Shown here: positions 18,494 to 27,466 of the stretch, in pieces | How positions within the stretch are numbered: position 1 is the first letter of the stretch | Layout: every line of letters begins with the position of its first letter | Origin: Flavilitoribacter nigricans DSM 23189 = NBRC 102662 | GTDB lineage: Bacteria; Bacteroidota; Bacteroidia; Chitinophagales; Saprospiraceae | Reading direction: 5' to 3' | Length of the DNA: 64,000 bases | Assembly: GCF_002646595.1 (NCBI RefSeq) | Contig: NZ_PDUD01000022.1 | Location: forward strand, 186,001-250,000 | Made by a program: the position numbers and the translations under genes | The notes under the pieces: generated by a model | The model's database searches: none | Told to the model about the DNA's origin: nothing | Seen by the model: the letters and a program-made list of their open reading frames with translations, nothing else

Positions 18494-19084
18494 ATGGAAA
18501 CCATCGTTTTCGCCACGGCCAACCAACATAAAGTCCGGGAAGTGAACCAACTGATCGGCGACCAGTACAACATTCTGAGCCTGAAAGATATCGGTTGCGA
18601 GGAAGATATTCCCGAAACCCAGGATACGATTGCCGGCAACGCCCAGCAAAAAGCCCGTTACCTGAAGGCGCATTACGGCCACGATTGTTTTGCCGAAGAT
18701 ACCGGTCTGGAGATCGATGCACTCGACGGTGCTCCCGGAGTCTATACCGCCCGCTACGCCGGGCCCCAGCGCGATCCGCAGGACAATATGCAACTGGTAC
18801 TCGAACAACTGGCGGATACCGGCATGCGGAGTGCCCGCTTCCGCACCGTCATCGCTCTGATCCTGGAGGGCAAAGAGTATCTTTTTGAAGGTGTCGCCGA
18901 GGGCGAGATCGCCGAACAACAGAGCGGCACGGAGGGTTTCGGATACGATCCAATCTTCGTTCCCGAGGGTTACGATCAGACTTTTGCCGAGTTGGATAGT
19001 GCGGAAAAGAATGCCATCAGTCACCGGGGCAAAGCCGTGGAACAACTGGCCCAATTTTTAAAAAATTACCACAAACAGCAGTGA
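18494..19084 (+). CDS. rdgB: XTP/dITP diphosphatase (non-canonical purine NTP pyrophosphatase, RdgB/HAM1)
   Basis: The 196-aa cytoplasmic enzyme hydrolyses dITP, ITP and XTP to monophosphates and so keeps deaminated purines out of nucleic acids. Family marks are the N-terminal nucleotide loop TANQHKVREV, the metal-binding stretch PETQDTIAGNAQQKA, AEDTGLEIDALDGAPGVYTA (catalytic acidic residues), EGFGYDPIFVP and the C-terminal KNAISHRGKA. Length is typical. The DUF4340 gene starts 10 bp downstream, so the two are probably co-transcribed. Confidence 0.96.
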   Translation: METIVFATANQHKVREVNQLIGDQYNILSLKDIGCEEDIPETQDTIAGNAQQKARYLKAHYGHDCFAEDTGLEIDALDGAPGVYTARYAGPQRDPQDNMQLVLEQLADTGMRSARFRTVIALILEGKEYLFEGVAEGEIAEQQSGTEGFGYDPIFVPEGYDQTFAELDSAEKNAISHRGKAVEQLAQFLKNYHKQQ

Positions 19085-19094
19085 TACCTTCCCT

Positions 19095-20036
19095 ATGAGT
19101 GCAAGGAATGTGGTTTTGATATTGATGTTCGGTAGTGTGATCTACGCTGCCTATTACCTGTACCGGTCCCATACCATTCAACCGTTACAGGCCGACCTGA
19201 TAACTATTGATACCAACCGGATCAGTCAGTTGCGGATCCATCCCCGCGACAATTCACAAAAAAGCATTCAACTGCAACGGGAAGAAGATTACTGGATCGC
19301 GTCCAACGGGCAGGTCCACCTGCGGGCCTTACCCACTCCCGTAGCGTCCATCCTGGGCAACCTGGTAAAGATAACCACCGTTGATATTGCGGCCAAAGAA
19401 GAGAACGACTGGCTGAAATACGGGCTCGGTACCGGGCAGGGTGTGCGGGTAGAGGTATACGAGGGCAACGAACTTGTGGAGGATTTCTGGGTAGGCAATA
19501 CCGTTGATGATCCCTCGGGGGCAGATAGCCTTTCCTTCATCCGCATCCACGAAGAGCAGGAAGTCTACGCCGTGCGGGGTCTGAGTACCTGGCCGTTCCG
19601 GCAGACATTCATCCAGTTCCGTCCCCGTAAGCTGTTGGCCCTATCTTCCGAAACGCCGGTAGACAGTTTTGCCTTCCAGCTCCCGGATACGCTTTTATCC
19701 TTTCAGCGCTCCGGCCAGGAATGGCGATGTAACGGTGCCCCGATCCCGGATCCGTCCCTGGTCCAACGTTTCCTGCGCGATCTGCGCCACATCGAGTCGA
19801 CCGTTTTTGTGGACGATTACGATTACAACCTACCCGAAAGCAATAAATTCAATTCTCTGGTGCTCTACCTGCCACAAACGGAACAACCCGTACTGGTAGA
19901 CGCTTACCTGGATACCCTGCGGGAACTTCCGATCATTCTCCATTCCAATCAAAATCCCACAACCTGGTTCGGCAGTGATTCAAGTGGGGTGTACAGCCGT
20001 CTTTTCTGGCCGGTGGATTCTCTGATGATCAATTGA
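19095..20036 (+). CDS. DUF4340-like membrane-anchored protein
   Basis: A 313-aa protein with one N-terminal membrane helix (VVLILMFGSVIYAAYYLY) and a large outside domain with repeated beta-hairpin units: ISQLRIHP... IQLQREEDYWIASNG, then YGLGTGQGVRVEVYEG and FWVGN, then VYAVRG. This pattern of short strands ending in VxxGN and YAV is seen in DUF4340 proteins, which often accompany gliding or ABC-2 type (GldG-like) transport genes; none is present here. It follows rdgB by 10 bp. Function unknown; periplasmic location inferred from the single anchor. Confidence 0.75.
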   Translation: MSARNVVLILMFGSVIYAAYYLYRSHTIQPLQADLITIDTNRISQLRIHPRDNSQKSIQLQREEDYWIASNGQVHLRALPTPVASILGNLVKITTVDIAAKEENDWLKYGLGTGQGVRVEVYEGNELVEDFWVGNTVDDPSGADSLSFIRIHEEQEVYAVRGLSTWPFRQTFIQFRPRKLLALSSETPVDSFAFQLPDTLLSFQRSGQEWRCNGAPIPDPSLVQRFLRDLRHIESTVFVDDYDYNLPESNKFNSLVLYLPQTEQPVLVDAYLDTLRELPIILHSNQNPTTWFGSDSSGVYSRLFWPVDSLMIN

Positions 20037-20270
20037 TTCCGTACCTCCCGGCCGTTATCTATCGTCCAGAGCGACAGTAGTTTCCGCAATACCGGGATGA
20101 GACCATCCGGTACCTTCAGCATAATTATTGGTTAGGTACGAGCTTTTCCCGATACCGCCCTGGGAACTTAGCGCGTAAAATTTTATATTAGAGTGTGCAC
20201 CGGATCGGGTTGCGGATGCAAATACCGCCCGGGGACAAAACGCCAAGCGGCTCAATTCAACCTCAGTTAT

Positions 20271-22940
20271 ATGAAAATCTTTTACTCGCTACTCTTTATC
20301 CTACCATTAACGACCTTATCGGGTCAGGAAATAAGCGCCGACGCTAATACCTTACTGCTTTTGCATTTTAACGAAAGTACGACCGGGGATCAGGGTGAAG
20401 TGCCCCTGACCGCCGATAACATCACCTACGCGGCGGGCATCCACGGCGAAGCCGTAGAGCTGTCCGCCGGCAGCACGCTGAGCTATGCTTCCACGGATAA
20501 TATTCAGGTTTCCGAAGGCACGATTGAATTCTGGATCAATCCCAGCTGGTCGGCCCCCGATCCCACCCACCGGGCATTTTTCGGTTTGGGCAACGACTTG
20601 CTGCTGGTGAAAGATGGGATCGATAATTTCCGCTTCATATTACGATCGGATGATTCGGAAGCCTACCAGGCCTACAATCTGGGAAGCTGGCAAAGCGGCG
20701 AATGGCATCACCTGGCGGTCAGCTGGGAAATCCCCGGTCGCATGAAAACCTACGTAGACGGCATGCAGGTCATCGACCACAGCAGTGCAGCGCAGGACCT
20801 GATCACCAATGTACCCGATGCGATCTATGTCGGTTCCCAATTCGGTTTTTTCACGGCCGAGATAAGCGTGGACGAATTACACATCAGCAATGTCGCCCGG
20901 ACGGAGCGGGAAATTTCCGCTCATTACCTGGCCGGACTCAGCCTCCAGAGCATAGAGATCCACAACGACTGGTACCCGGCGGGCCCCATTACCAGTGCCG
21001 AACTAATGGAAAGCTGGTGGCGCTACCCAATCGTTATGGGTGACACCGGATCGGGTTTGGTGACTTTACCCAGCGCCGGACTCAACTGGAGCAGTAATGA
21101 TGAAGGAATTGCCAGGGTAGACAGCACGGGCAAACTGATCGGGGTAGCGGCCGGACAGACGACCGTTAGTTGTCAGCTTGGTGCTCTTTCCGCTTCGCTG
21201 ACGGTCACCGTGACGGCTCCGGTGCTCCCACCGGAATACGAGACCATCGATCCGTACCTGAGCACGCCCGATGAATGTGCCGTCACCGAAATACCCGTGG
21301 TCATTCTGCGCTATCTGCCCACCGCAGATGGAGTGAACCTGGATGTGCGGCATGCCCCCGATTTCTGGACGCTCAACCCGATCACCCTCGACCAGGCGAA
21401 GCAGCGCATCGATGCGTTCGATCTGCGGGTGAAATTTAACGGAGAAGAGGGTTCGCGTTTTCGCGGATACCAGTCGCCCGGAGCGGTGCCATATCTCGGC
21501 TACCGGGTAGTTGAATACATTACCGTTTACGAACCGATGCCGCGAGGCCGGGTTATCGCCGAAGTTGGAGGATATCCCATTTCCATGACGGATTTTCATT
21601 CCGTATTCGACCGCTTTGATCTGGAACATTACATCAATGATCTCGGCGTCAAGGAGGTATGGTTCTGGAACAATGGATTTGATCCGAATTACCCTTCCTA
21701 CGATCCGGCTATCCACGATGTCAATTATTTTCGGACCGGTTGGGAATCCAACATGTCCGCCGTGAACGGCATTGATATTTCCAACAGCGACCGTTTCAAC
21801 GGGGATCTGCCGGTTTACGATCATAGCTATATCGTGTACGAACAAAACCTGCGACGCACCCAGGCCGAGGCGGTGCACAATCGCGGACACCAGCTGGAAG
21901 CCATGTTCAGCTACATCAATTTTTTACAGGACGGCAATAACGATCTGTTTTGGAAAAAATTCGTCGGTCAGGACGAAAGCAGCGCTTTCATTACCGGTCG
22001 TTGCGGCTGGACCCATATGCCGCCGAACACCACAGCGGATTACGATTATCTGAACGAGACGCTGGCCGATTCCGATATTGAAGACTGGAATCCGGACGGC
22101 ACCGGCACCACCCAGTCGGTAAACGTGGACACTTGGGGCACGCTCAGCTACGACTGGCCGGGAGTTGCGGATTTCCCACAGAAAACTGAATCGCAATGGT
22201 ATCTGTACTGGATGCAGAATATGCCCGGTTACGGAAACGAGATCCCCTACGGGGCCAACTATATGACCAATTGGTGGCAATTCGTCAGTCACTGGGACGC
22301 AGCCCTGGCTGCCGGCCTGGGTTTGTACGGAAACACCCCCAGCCCGGGAGAACCGGATCTGTGTTGTCTGGACGAACTACAGCTTTCAGAAATCACCATT
22401 CCTCCGGGCACCTACCAGGCATCCGGCATCGTAAGCGCCTCCGGAACGGTGGATGATACCGGAGAGGTCACTTTTAAATCAGGAGAAAAGATCGTATTGG
22501 AAGCCGATTTCACGGTGCCGCCCGGCGCACAGTTTTCCGCTCTTATCGAAGATTGCGCACCACCGCCACTCTTGCGTACCGCGGACAGCCCCCGAATCAG
22601 TCAGGTGCCGAATTATCAATATCAGCCCCATTTGCGGCGGCCCCGGTTAGCGCCCGAAATTCCGGAAGTCAGGACAGGGAGCAGGGATATCCGGATCTAT
22701 CCCAATCCTACGACCGGCCAATTGAATATTACGGCCCCATCCTTTCCGGCCGGGTGGATCCAGATAAAAATAACAGATCCCCGCGGTCAGCCCGTGCAGG
22801 AGATCTCCTGGCATTCAAATGCCGAAAATTCCATGCTGCAAAGGAGTATTGACCTCGGGGATCTTCCCGTCGGAATGTACTTTATCGTATTCCGGCTCCC
22901 GCACGACCAGTTCGTCCGGCGGGTTTTATTACAAAACTAA
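20271..22940 (+). CDS. Secreted multidomain protein: LamG, Big2, uncharacterised central domain, T9SS sorting domain
   Basis: The 889-aa product starts at the ATG at 20271, which gives a proper signal peptide (LLFILPLTTLSG-Q); the frame is open further upstream but lacks one. Order of domains: LamG-type sandwich (about 20-215, with IEFWINPSW and GEWHHLAVSWEI), Big2-like Ig domain (250-322, ending LSASLTVTV), an uncharacterised region (330-695, with HNRGHQLEAMFSYIN and GRCGWTHMPPNTTADYDY), a 3-coathanger-stack-like segment (700-760) and a C-terminal T9SS type A sorting domain beginning IRIYPNPTTGQLN. It should be exported across the outer membrane and fixed to the surface or released. The central region may be catalytic, but no known active site is recognised. 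Confidence 0.88.
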   Translation: MKIFYSLLFILPLTTLSGQEISADANTLLLLHFNESTTGDQGEVPLTADNITYAAGIHGEAVELSAGSTLSYASTDNIQVSEGTIEFWINPSWSAPDPTHRAFFGLGNDLLLVKDGIDNFRFILRSDDSEAYQAYNLGSWQSGEWHHLAVSWEIPGRMKTYVDGMQVIDHSSAAQDLITNVPDAIYVGSQFGFFTAEISVDELHISNVARTEREISAHYLAGLSLQSIEIHNDWYPAGPITSAELMESWWRYPIVMGDTGSGLVTLPSAGLNWSSNDEGIARVDSTGKLIGVAAGQTTVSCQLGALSASLTVTVTAPVLPPEYETIDPYLSTPDECAVTEIPVVILRYLPTADGVNLDVRHAPDFWTLNPITLDQAKQRIDAFDLRVKFNGEEGSRFRGYQSPGAVPYLGYRVVEYITVYEPMPRGRVIAEVGGYPISMTDFHSVFDRFDLEHYINDLGVKEVWFWNNGFDPNYPSYDPAIHDVNYFRTGWESNMSAVNGIDISNSDRFNGDLPVYDHSYIVYEQNLRRTQAEAVHNRGHQLEAMFSYINFLQDGNNDLFWKKFVGQDESSAFITGRCGWTHMPPNTTADYDYLNETLADSDIEDWNPDGTGTTQSVNVDTWGTLSYDWPGVADFPQKTESQWYLYWMQNMPGYGNEIPYGANYMTNWWQFVSHWDAALAAGLGLYGNTPSPGEPDLCCLDELQLSEITIPPGTYQASGIVSASGTVDDTGEVTFKSGEKIVLEADFTVPPGAQFSALIEDCAPPPLLRTADSPRISQVPNYQYQPHLRRPRLAPEIPEVRTGSRDIRIYPNPTTGQLNITAPSFPAGWIQIKITDPRGQPVQEISWHSNAENSMLQRSIDLGDLPVGMYFIVFRLPHDQFVRRVLLQN

Positions 22941-22947
22941 TCTGCGG

Positions 22948-22968
22948 CTTCCCGGAGCGGCCGGGAAG
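22948..22968. terminator. Short hairpin between convergent genes
   Basis: CTTCCCGG (22948-22955) and CCGGGAAG (22961-22968) pair perfectly with a 5-nt loop in the 35-bp gap between two convergent genes. There is no clear T-run on either side, so termination is plausible but unproven. Confidence 0.45.
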
Positions 22969-22975
22969 TATTCGA

Positions 22976-23704
22976 TCAGTTCAGCAGATTGCCATCTTCG
23001 TCCCATTCCGCAACCGCTTCCCGTTGTTCGGGGGTGACGCATTTGGCCAGCCATTCTTCCTCGTAGGCCAGACCGTGCTTGTCGAGTACGTTCTGCGGTA
23101 CTCCATCCCACACATTGGGGCGGTTGCCGACGTATCCCAGGTCCTGCAGTCCCATTTCTGTGGTGTAATAGCCGGTCAGCGTCAGGTTGCGCATGCGGTC
23201 AAAGAAAAGCACGCCGGCACTTTGCCGGTCGGCATCCGGATCCGGATAGGCGATCTCATCAATTATCGTCACCTGCTGCTCTTTACTGAGGTCTTTGAAC
23301 TCCACGCCAAAGTCCTTTACCGAACGGTGATTCAGCCAGCTGATGCCACCGCGCAACGGCAATTGGTGGGAAGTGATGTCTTTCGAAATGAATTCAATAA
23401 AGGCCGGAACTTCCGCATCCGTAGCCGAACCGAATTCTTCACTGGCTGGCAGGATGATATCACACAGGATGGCGATGGTCGTCATCTCGTTGTCCGTAAA
23501 AAAGGTCTGAGATTTAAGCATTTCGTCATAGGCCTTTTCTTCGGGAGTCCGTCCGTAGTGTCCGTTGCCGGAAGCTGCGTTGTCCGCATTGTCCGCGCCG
23601 GTATCCGTATTGGTCGTATCGGCCTCCGGAGCACACCCGTTCAACAGCGCGGGAGCCGCCAGTGATCCGATCAGAAAGGATTTTATACTATCTCTACGAT
23701 CCAT
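22976..23704 (-). CDS. Gluconate 2-dehydrogenase subunit 3 family protein
   Basis: A 242-aa small subunit that accompanies membrane or periplasmic GMC-type sugar dehydrogenases. The N-terminus MDRRDSIKSFLIGSLAAP has a twin-arginine-like motif and ends with the lipobox LLNGC, so it should be exported folded and lipid-anchored. After a short Asn/Asp-rich linker comes the family domain: FFTDNEMTTIAILCDIILPA, EVPAFIEFISKD, then KDLSKEQQVTIIDEIAYP. It lies 6 bp after the GMC oxidoreductase stop codon in one operon; the small subunit usually assists export or stability of the large one. No cytochrome c subunit follows. Confidence 0.9.
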   Translation of the reverse strand: MDRRDSIKSFLIGSLAAPALLNGCAPEADTTNTDTGADNADNAASGNGHYGRTPEEKAYDEMLKSQTFFTDNEMTTIAILCDIILPASEEFGSATDAEVPAFIEFISKDITSHQLPLRGGISWLNHRSVKDFGVEFKDLSKEQQVTIIDEIAYPDPDADRQSAGVLFFDRMRNLTLTGYYTTEMGLQDLGYVGNRPNVWDGVPQNVLDKHGLAYEEEWLAKCVTPEQREAVAEWDEDGNLLN

Positions 23705-23710
23705 AATTGC

Positions 23711-25426
23711 TTAGATATTTTGCTTTTTGAGCTGGTCAATAATATAATCCGACGTCCGCCAGGACAGGGCCAGAATAGTCCAGGTCGGGTTCTTGTCGGC
23801 TTGAGAAACGAAGGGGCCGCCGTCTACCACAAATACGTTCTTGGCATCGTGCAACTGCTCGTATTCGTTGGTAACGGAGGTGCGGGGATTCGATCCCATC
23901 CGCGTCGTACCCACTTCGTGGATGATCCGGCCGGGAGCAGCCAGTCCGTTATCGGGATCAGACGGCTTGTTGCCCAGCGGCGTAGCACCCATGGCGTGGA
24001 AGATCTCCTCGAAGGTGTCGTGCATGTGTTTGGCCTGTTTGCGCTCGTGGTCGGACCAGGTATAGTTGAACCGCAGCACGGGAATCCCCCATTCATCTAC
24101 TACATTGGGATCGATCTCGCAGTAATTGTCCTCGCGGGCAATACACTCCCCACGTCCGGAGATGCCCATCACGGCACCGTAGTGACGCTTCACATCGTCC
24201 CGCAGTTTGGAACCATAGCCGCCTACTTCCTTGCCCACGAGTTTATTCATATCGGTGGCGTTGAAGCCGAAGCCGTAGGAAGGCATCCCCAGGCCACCCC
24301 AGATCTCCATGTGGTAACCACGGGGAAAGTCGAGTTTTCTGTTATCGAGCCACCAGGGCGTATAGACGTGCATCCCCCCTACCCCGTCCTCGTTGTAGGT
24401 TTCGCGATCCATCAGAGCCGGTACGAAAGCTGAACGGCTGGCACCGGTAGAATCGTGCAGGTGTTTCCCCATCACACCACTGCTGTTACCCAGTCCGTTC
24501 GGGTGCTGGGCCGACCTGGAATTCAGCAGGATCCGGGCCGATCCGCAGGCCGAAGCCGCCAGAACAACTACCTTTCCTTTGAGCTGGTATTCTTTACGAT
24601 CTTTTTTGTTGACGTAGGAAATGCCAGTAGCCAGACCTTCATCGTTGGTCGTCACTTCCCGCACCATGGATTCGGTATACAGATCGATCTGACCGCCGTT
24701 TTTCTGGGCCGGGAAGATCAGACACGTACCCGCTGAGAAATCCGCATAAACGGAGCAGCCCCGGTTACACTGACTGCAATAGAAGCAGACGCCGCGATCT
24801 TCGTTGATCCGTTTGGTGAGAATGGAAAGACGGGCCGGGATAACCGGCACATTGGCCTTACGCGCACCTTTGATATAGTACAATTCGTGCAAACGCGGCT
24901 TGGGCGGCGGCAGGAAAAATCCGTCCGGTTCGTTCGCCATTCCTTCCTTGGTGCCAAACACCCCGATCAGTTTGTCTACCTTATCATAATAGGGTTTTAC
25001 ATCCTCGTAGCTGATCGGCCAGTTCTCACCCAGACCGTCCACATCTTTGTGCTTGAAGTCCGTAGGACCGAACCGCAGCGAGATACGCCCCCAGTGATTG
25101 GTACGTCCTCCCAGCATGCGGGAACGGAACCAGTCGAAACGGGTACCCGGCATGCGGGTGTAAGGCTCGCCATCGATCTCCCAACCGCCGTAGGCGGCAT
25201 CAAATTCTCCAAAAGCCCGGGTAGAGCCCGCGCCGCGCCGTGGCGACTCCCAGGGCCATTTCAATTGAGTTTGTTGTTCAGGTGCCGCAGGATCGAAAAA
25301 CGGCCCCGCTTCCACGATGGCAATATTCAGCCCTGCTTCTGATAATACTTTTGCGGCCATTCCACCGCCTGCTCCAGAGCCTACTATGATAGCATCATAT
25401 TCTTTGGAGGATCCCATTATTTGCAT
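23711..25426 (-). CDS. GMC family FAD-dependent oxidoreductase (gluconate dehydrogenase large-subunit type)
   Basis: The 571-aa flavoenzyme oxidises an alcohol group, probably on a sugar or polyol, and passes electrons on through its partner. An FAD-binding Rossmann motif IIVGSGAGGGMAA opens the protein, followed by IVEAGPFFDP and GGRTNHWGRISLRF. A cysteine cluster CFYCSQCNRGC is present, as in the GMC subgroup paired with subunit 3. The catalytic region has HEVGTTRMG and VVDGGPFVSQADKNPTWTIL. The start at 25426 (or 25417) is chosen because it puts the FAD motif at the N-terminus; the longer in-frame extension has no support. No own Tat signal is visible, so it may be exported with the Tat-type small subunit. 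Confidence 0.93.
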   Translation of the reverse strand: MQIMGSSKEYDAIIVGSGAGGGMAAKVLSEAGLNIAIVEAGPFFDPAAPEQQTQLKWPWESPRRGAGSTRAFGEFDAAYGGWEIDGEPYTRMPGTRFDWFRSRMLGGRTNHWGRISLRFGPTDFKHKDVDGLGENWPISYEDVKPYYDKVDKLIGVFGTKEGMANEPDGFFLPPPKPRLHELYYIKGARKANVPVIPARLSILTKRINEDRGVCFYCSQCNRGCSVYADFSAGTCLIFPAQKNGGQIDLYTESMVREVTTNDEGLATGISYVNKKDRKEYQLKGKVVVLAASACGSARILLNSRSAQHPNGLGNSSGVMGKHLHDSTGASRSAFVPALMDRETYNEDGVGGMHVYTPWWLDNRKLDFPRGYHMEIWGGLGMPSYGFGFNATDMNKLVGKEVGGYGSKLRDDVKRHYGAVMGISGRGECIAREDNYCEIDPNVVDEWGIPVLRFNYTWSDHERKQAKHMHDTFEEIFHAMGATPLGNKPSDPDNGLAAPGRIIHEVGTTRMGSNPRTSVTNEYEQLHDAKNVFVVDGGPFVSQADKNPTWTILALSWRTSDYIIDQLKKQNI

Positions 25427-25610
25427 ATCAATCAAATTATTTGATCGGAAAATTAGAAAATCTTTTCCTGTAGCGGTAATGTGGAAACAAAAAATGGAAT
25501 CCGGCAGACATGCCAAAGCGTAACAAAAAGAAGCTTTTCATCCTTCGGGCTCCTATCATTTGACGCAAAATTCTGATATTCACAACATCCGCTAAAAGAT
25601 TTAAAACCGT

Positions 25611-26366
25611 ATGGACCAGCCAGCACTTCAATTTGACCTCAACTGTGATCTCGGGGAAAGTTACGGCCGTTTTGAGATCGGCAACGATGACGCTCTTTTC
25701 CCCTACCTCACTTCCTGTAATATCGCCTGTGGTTTTCACGGCGGTGATCCCCTGCATTTGGAAAGCACCATTCAGAAGGCGATGGAGCACCAACTCCGGA
25801 TCGGCGCCCATCCCTCCTATCCCGATCTGATGGGTTTCGGCCGGCGTAAGATGCAGATCCCGGTGCAGGAATTGCGGGCGATCGTTAAATACCAGGTGGC
25901 CGCACTGAAAGGCATGGTGGAAAGCGCCGGCGGCACCCTCGCCTACGTCAAACCCCACGGAGCCCTGTACAACAGCATGGTGAAGGATCCGGAAGAAGCG
26001 GCGGCCGTGATCGACGGGATCAGATCCATCGATCCGGAACTGGCGGTGATGGGACTGGCCGGCAGTGCCGTCAAAGCAGCGGTCGAATCCGCCGGTATGA
26101 CCTTCATTGCGGAAGCTTTTGCCGACCGGCGCTACACCGATGCGGGACAACTGGTGCCCCGGGATACCGAAGGCGCCGTCATCCACGATCCGGCCGCAGC
26201 GGCAGAGCAGGTGCGAAGTGTAGTCCAGGAAGGACAGCTAAAGACCATTTCGGGAAAGCGGATGAATTTACAGGCCGACAGTTTTTGTATCCACGGGGAT
26301 AATCCCGCTGCGGTCAGCATTCTGCAGGCGATCTATCGGATTTTTGGAATCACGCTGAAAAATTAG
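25611..26366 (+). CDS. pxpA: 5-oxoprolinase subunit PxpA (LamB/YcsF family)
   Basis: The 251-aa cytoplasmic protein is the ring-opening subunit of the bacterial ATP-dependent 5-oxoprolinase, which converts 5-oxoproline (pyroglutamate), a damage product of glutamine and glutamate, to glutamate. The family is recognised by DLNCDLGESYGRFEIGNDD, NIACGFHGGDP, IGAHPSYPDLMGFGRR, YVKPHGALYN and FADRRYTDAGQLVPR. It is followed by pxpB after 81 bp and is divergent from the GMC oxidoreductase operon. A pxpC gene is not found next to pxpB. Confidence 0.95.
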   Translation: MDQPALQFDLNCDLGESYGRFEIGNDDALFPYLTSCNIACGFHGGDPLHLESTIQKAMEHQLRIGAHPSYPDLMGFGRRKMQIPVQELRAIVKYQVAALKGMVESAGGTLAYVKPHGALYNSMVKDPEEAAAVIDGIRSIDPELAVMGLAGSAVKAAVESAGMTFIAEAFADRRYTDAGQLVPRDTEGAVIHDPAAAAEQVRSVVQEGQLKTISGKRMNLQADSFCIHGDNPAAVSILQAIYRIFGITLKN

Positions 26367-26447
26367 CGGCAGCTCCATTCGCAGAGAGCTTTGCCATCCC
26401 TAAAAGCCCGTTTTACCGATTTAACCACTAACAAATTCACACTACCG

Positions 26448-27137
26448 ATGAAAATCCACTTCCACACCTACGGAGATCGTGCCCTGCTCATTCGTTGGGA
26501 ACAACGGATTGATCCGGCGATCAATACGGATGTAGTCCGCCTGGACCGGGCTATTGCGGCGGCAAAGATCGAAGGTATTCAGTTCAGTATCCCGGCCTAT
26601 TGCTCGCTGACGGTCGGTTTTCATCCCGATCGGATCACTTACGAACAACTCTGCGACCAGATCCAGTCGATCCGATCCAAAAGCTCGGATCCTGTCGCTG
26701 CAACCCCGACCAACAGGCAGGTGGAGATCCCGGTTTGCTACGAGGGCGCCTTCGCTCCCGATCTGGAATGGATGTGCCAACGTACCGGCCTCGATCCATC
26801 CCACATCATCCAGCTGCATACAGGCACACTATTCCGGGTATACATGCTGGGCTTCATGCCGGGCTTCCCTTACCTTGGCTCTCTTCCCAGTGTATTGGAG
26901 GCTCCCCGTAAGGAAACGCCCCGATTGCGGGTACCGGCGGGTTCCGTTGCCCTGGCGGGATTACAGACGGGCATCTATCCGATCGAATCTCCGGGCGGCT
27001 GGCAAATCATTGGACGTACTCCCCTGCAGGTATTCGATCCCAGCCGGGAAGAGCCTTTTTTATTGCGGGCCGGGGACGAAGTGCAGTTTAAAGCAATTGG
27101 ATCGGATGAATACGAGGAATTAAAAAATAAGTTGTGA
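26448..27137 (+). CDS. pxpB: 5-oxoprolinase subunit PxpB (KipI / allophanate hydrolase subunit 1 family)
   Basis: A 229-aa partner of PxpA in 5-oxoproline cleavage. The ATG at 26448 is preferred over the in-frame start at 26391 because the family begins with a short strand like IHFHTYGDRALLIRW. The signature GFMPGFPYLGSLP, then RLRVPAGSVALAGLQTGIYP and SPGGWQIIGRTPLQVFDP, is diagnostic for the KipI/PxpB fold. In most bacteria pxpC, the KipA-like subunit, follows directly; here a 330-bp gap and an opposite-strand gene follow instead. PxpC must be elsewhere or absent. Confidence 0.94.
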   Translation: MKIHFHTYGDRALLIRWEQRIDPAINTDVVRLDRAIAAAKIEGIQFSIPAYCSLTVGFHPDRITYEQLCDQIQSIRSKSSDPVAATPTNRQVEIPVCYEGAFAPDLEWMCQRTGLDPSHIIQLHTGTLFRVYMLGFMPGFPYLGSLPSVLEAPRKETPRLRVPAGSVALAGLQTGIYPIESPGGWQIIGRTPLQVFDPSREEPFLLRAGDEVQFKAIGSDEYEELKNKL

Positions 27138-27466
27138 AATTTTAAATTACAAACTTTTTTATACTATCTTCACCCATGCAACGGTGACGCGTCTTGCTTC
27201 ACCCTGAACCATTCGACGTTTTTTTCCCTACACTCAGTATTAGATTGCTTTACAATTAGGCTGTTCCTACGACGATGGATCCGGTTGGGGGACAGAATTA
27301 ATTTTACGGACTTTTGCGGCCCCGGCGGCCTCGGGAGCAGGGAAGTTCTTGTGCCTGTTCTACGGGATTGGGTTCGGTGGCCGGCGGTGGAGGCCAGGGA
27401 TGGGACCCTCCCTCAAGACCCACCGTCTGCCTGGCAATGAGCTCGCCGTTTTTTTCCCACTAGGTG
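27138..27466. other. GC-rich non-coding gap after pxpB
   Basis: No convincing gene. The first 130 bp are AT-rich; 27300-27450 turns markedly GC-rich, with several short inverted repeats (for example AGGGA-T-GGG-A-CCC-TCCCT near 27395-27412, and GGCC...GGCC nearby). The string CG[A/C]CGTTTTTTTCCC occurs twice, near 27213 and 27447, at the two borders of the GC-rich block. It could hold a structured RNA, but no known family was recognised. Confidence 0.35.

Noticed and set aside
27200-27300. ATTCGACG string considered as the start of tmRNA
   Set aside because: The conserved G-rich start, tag frame and T-arm with CCA end are missing.
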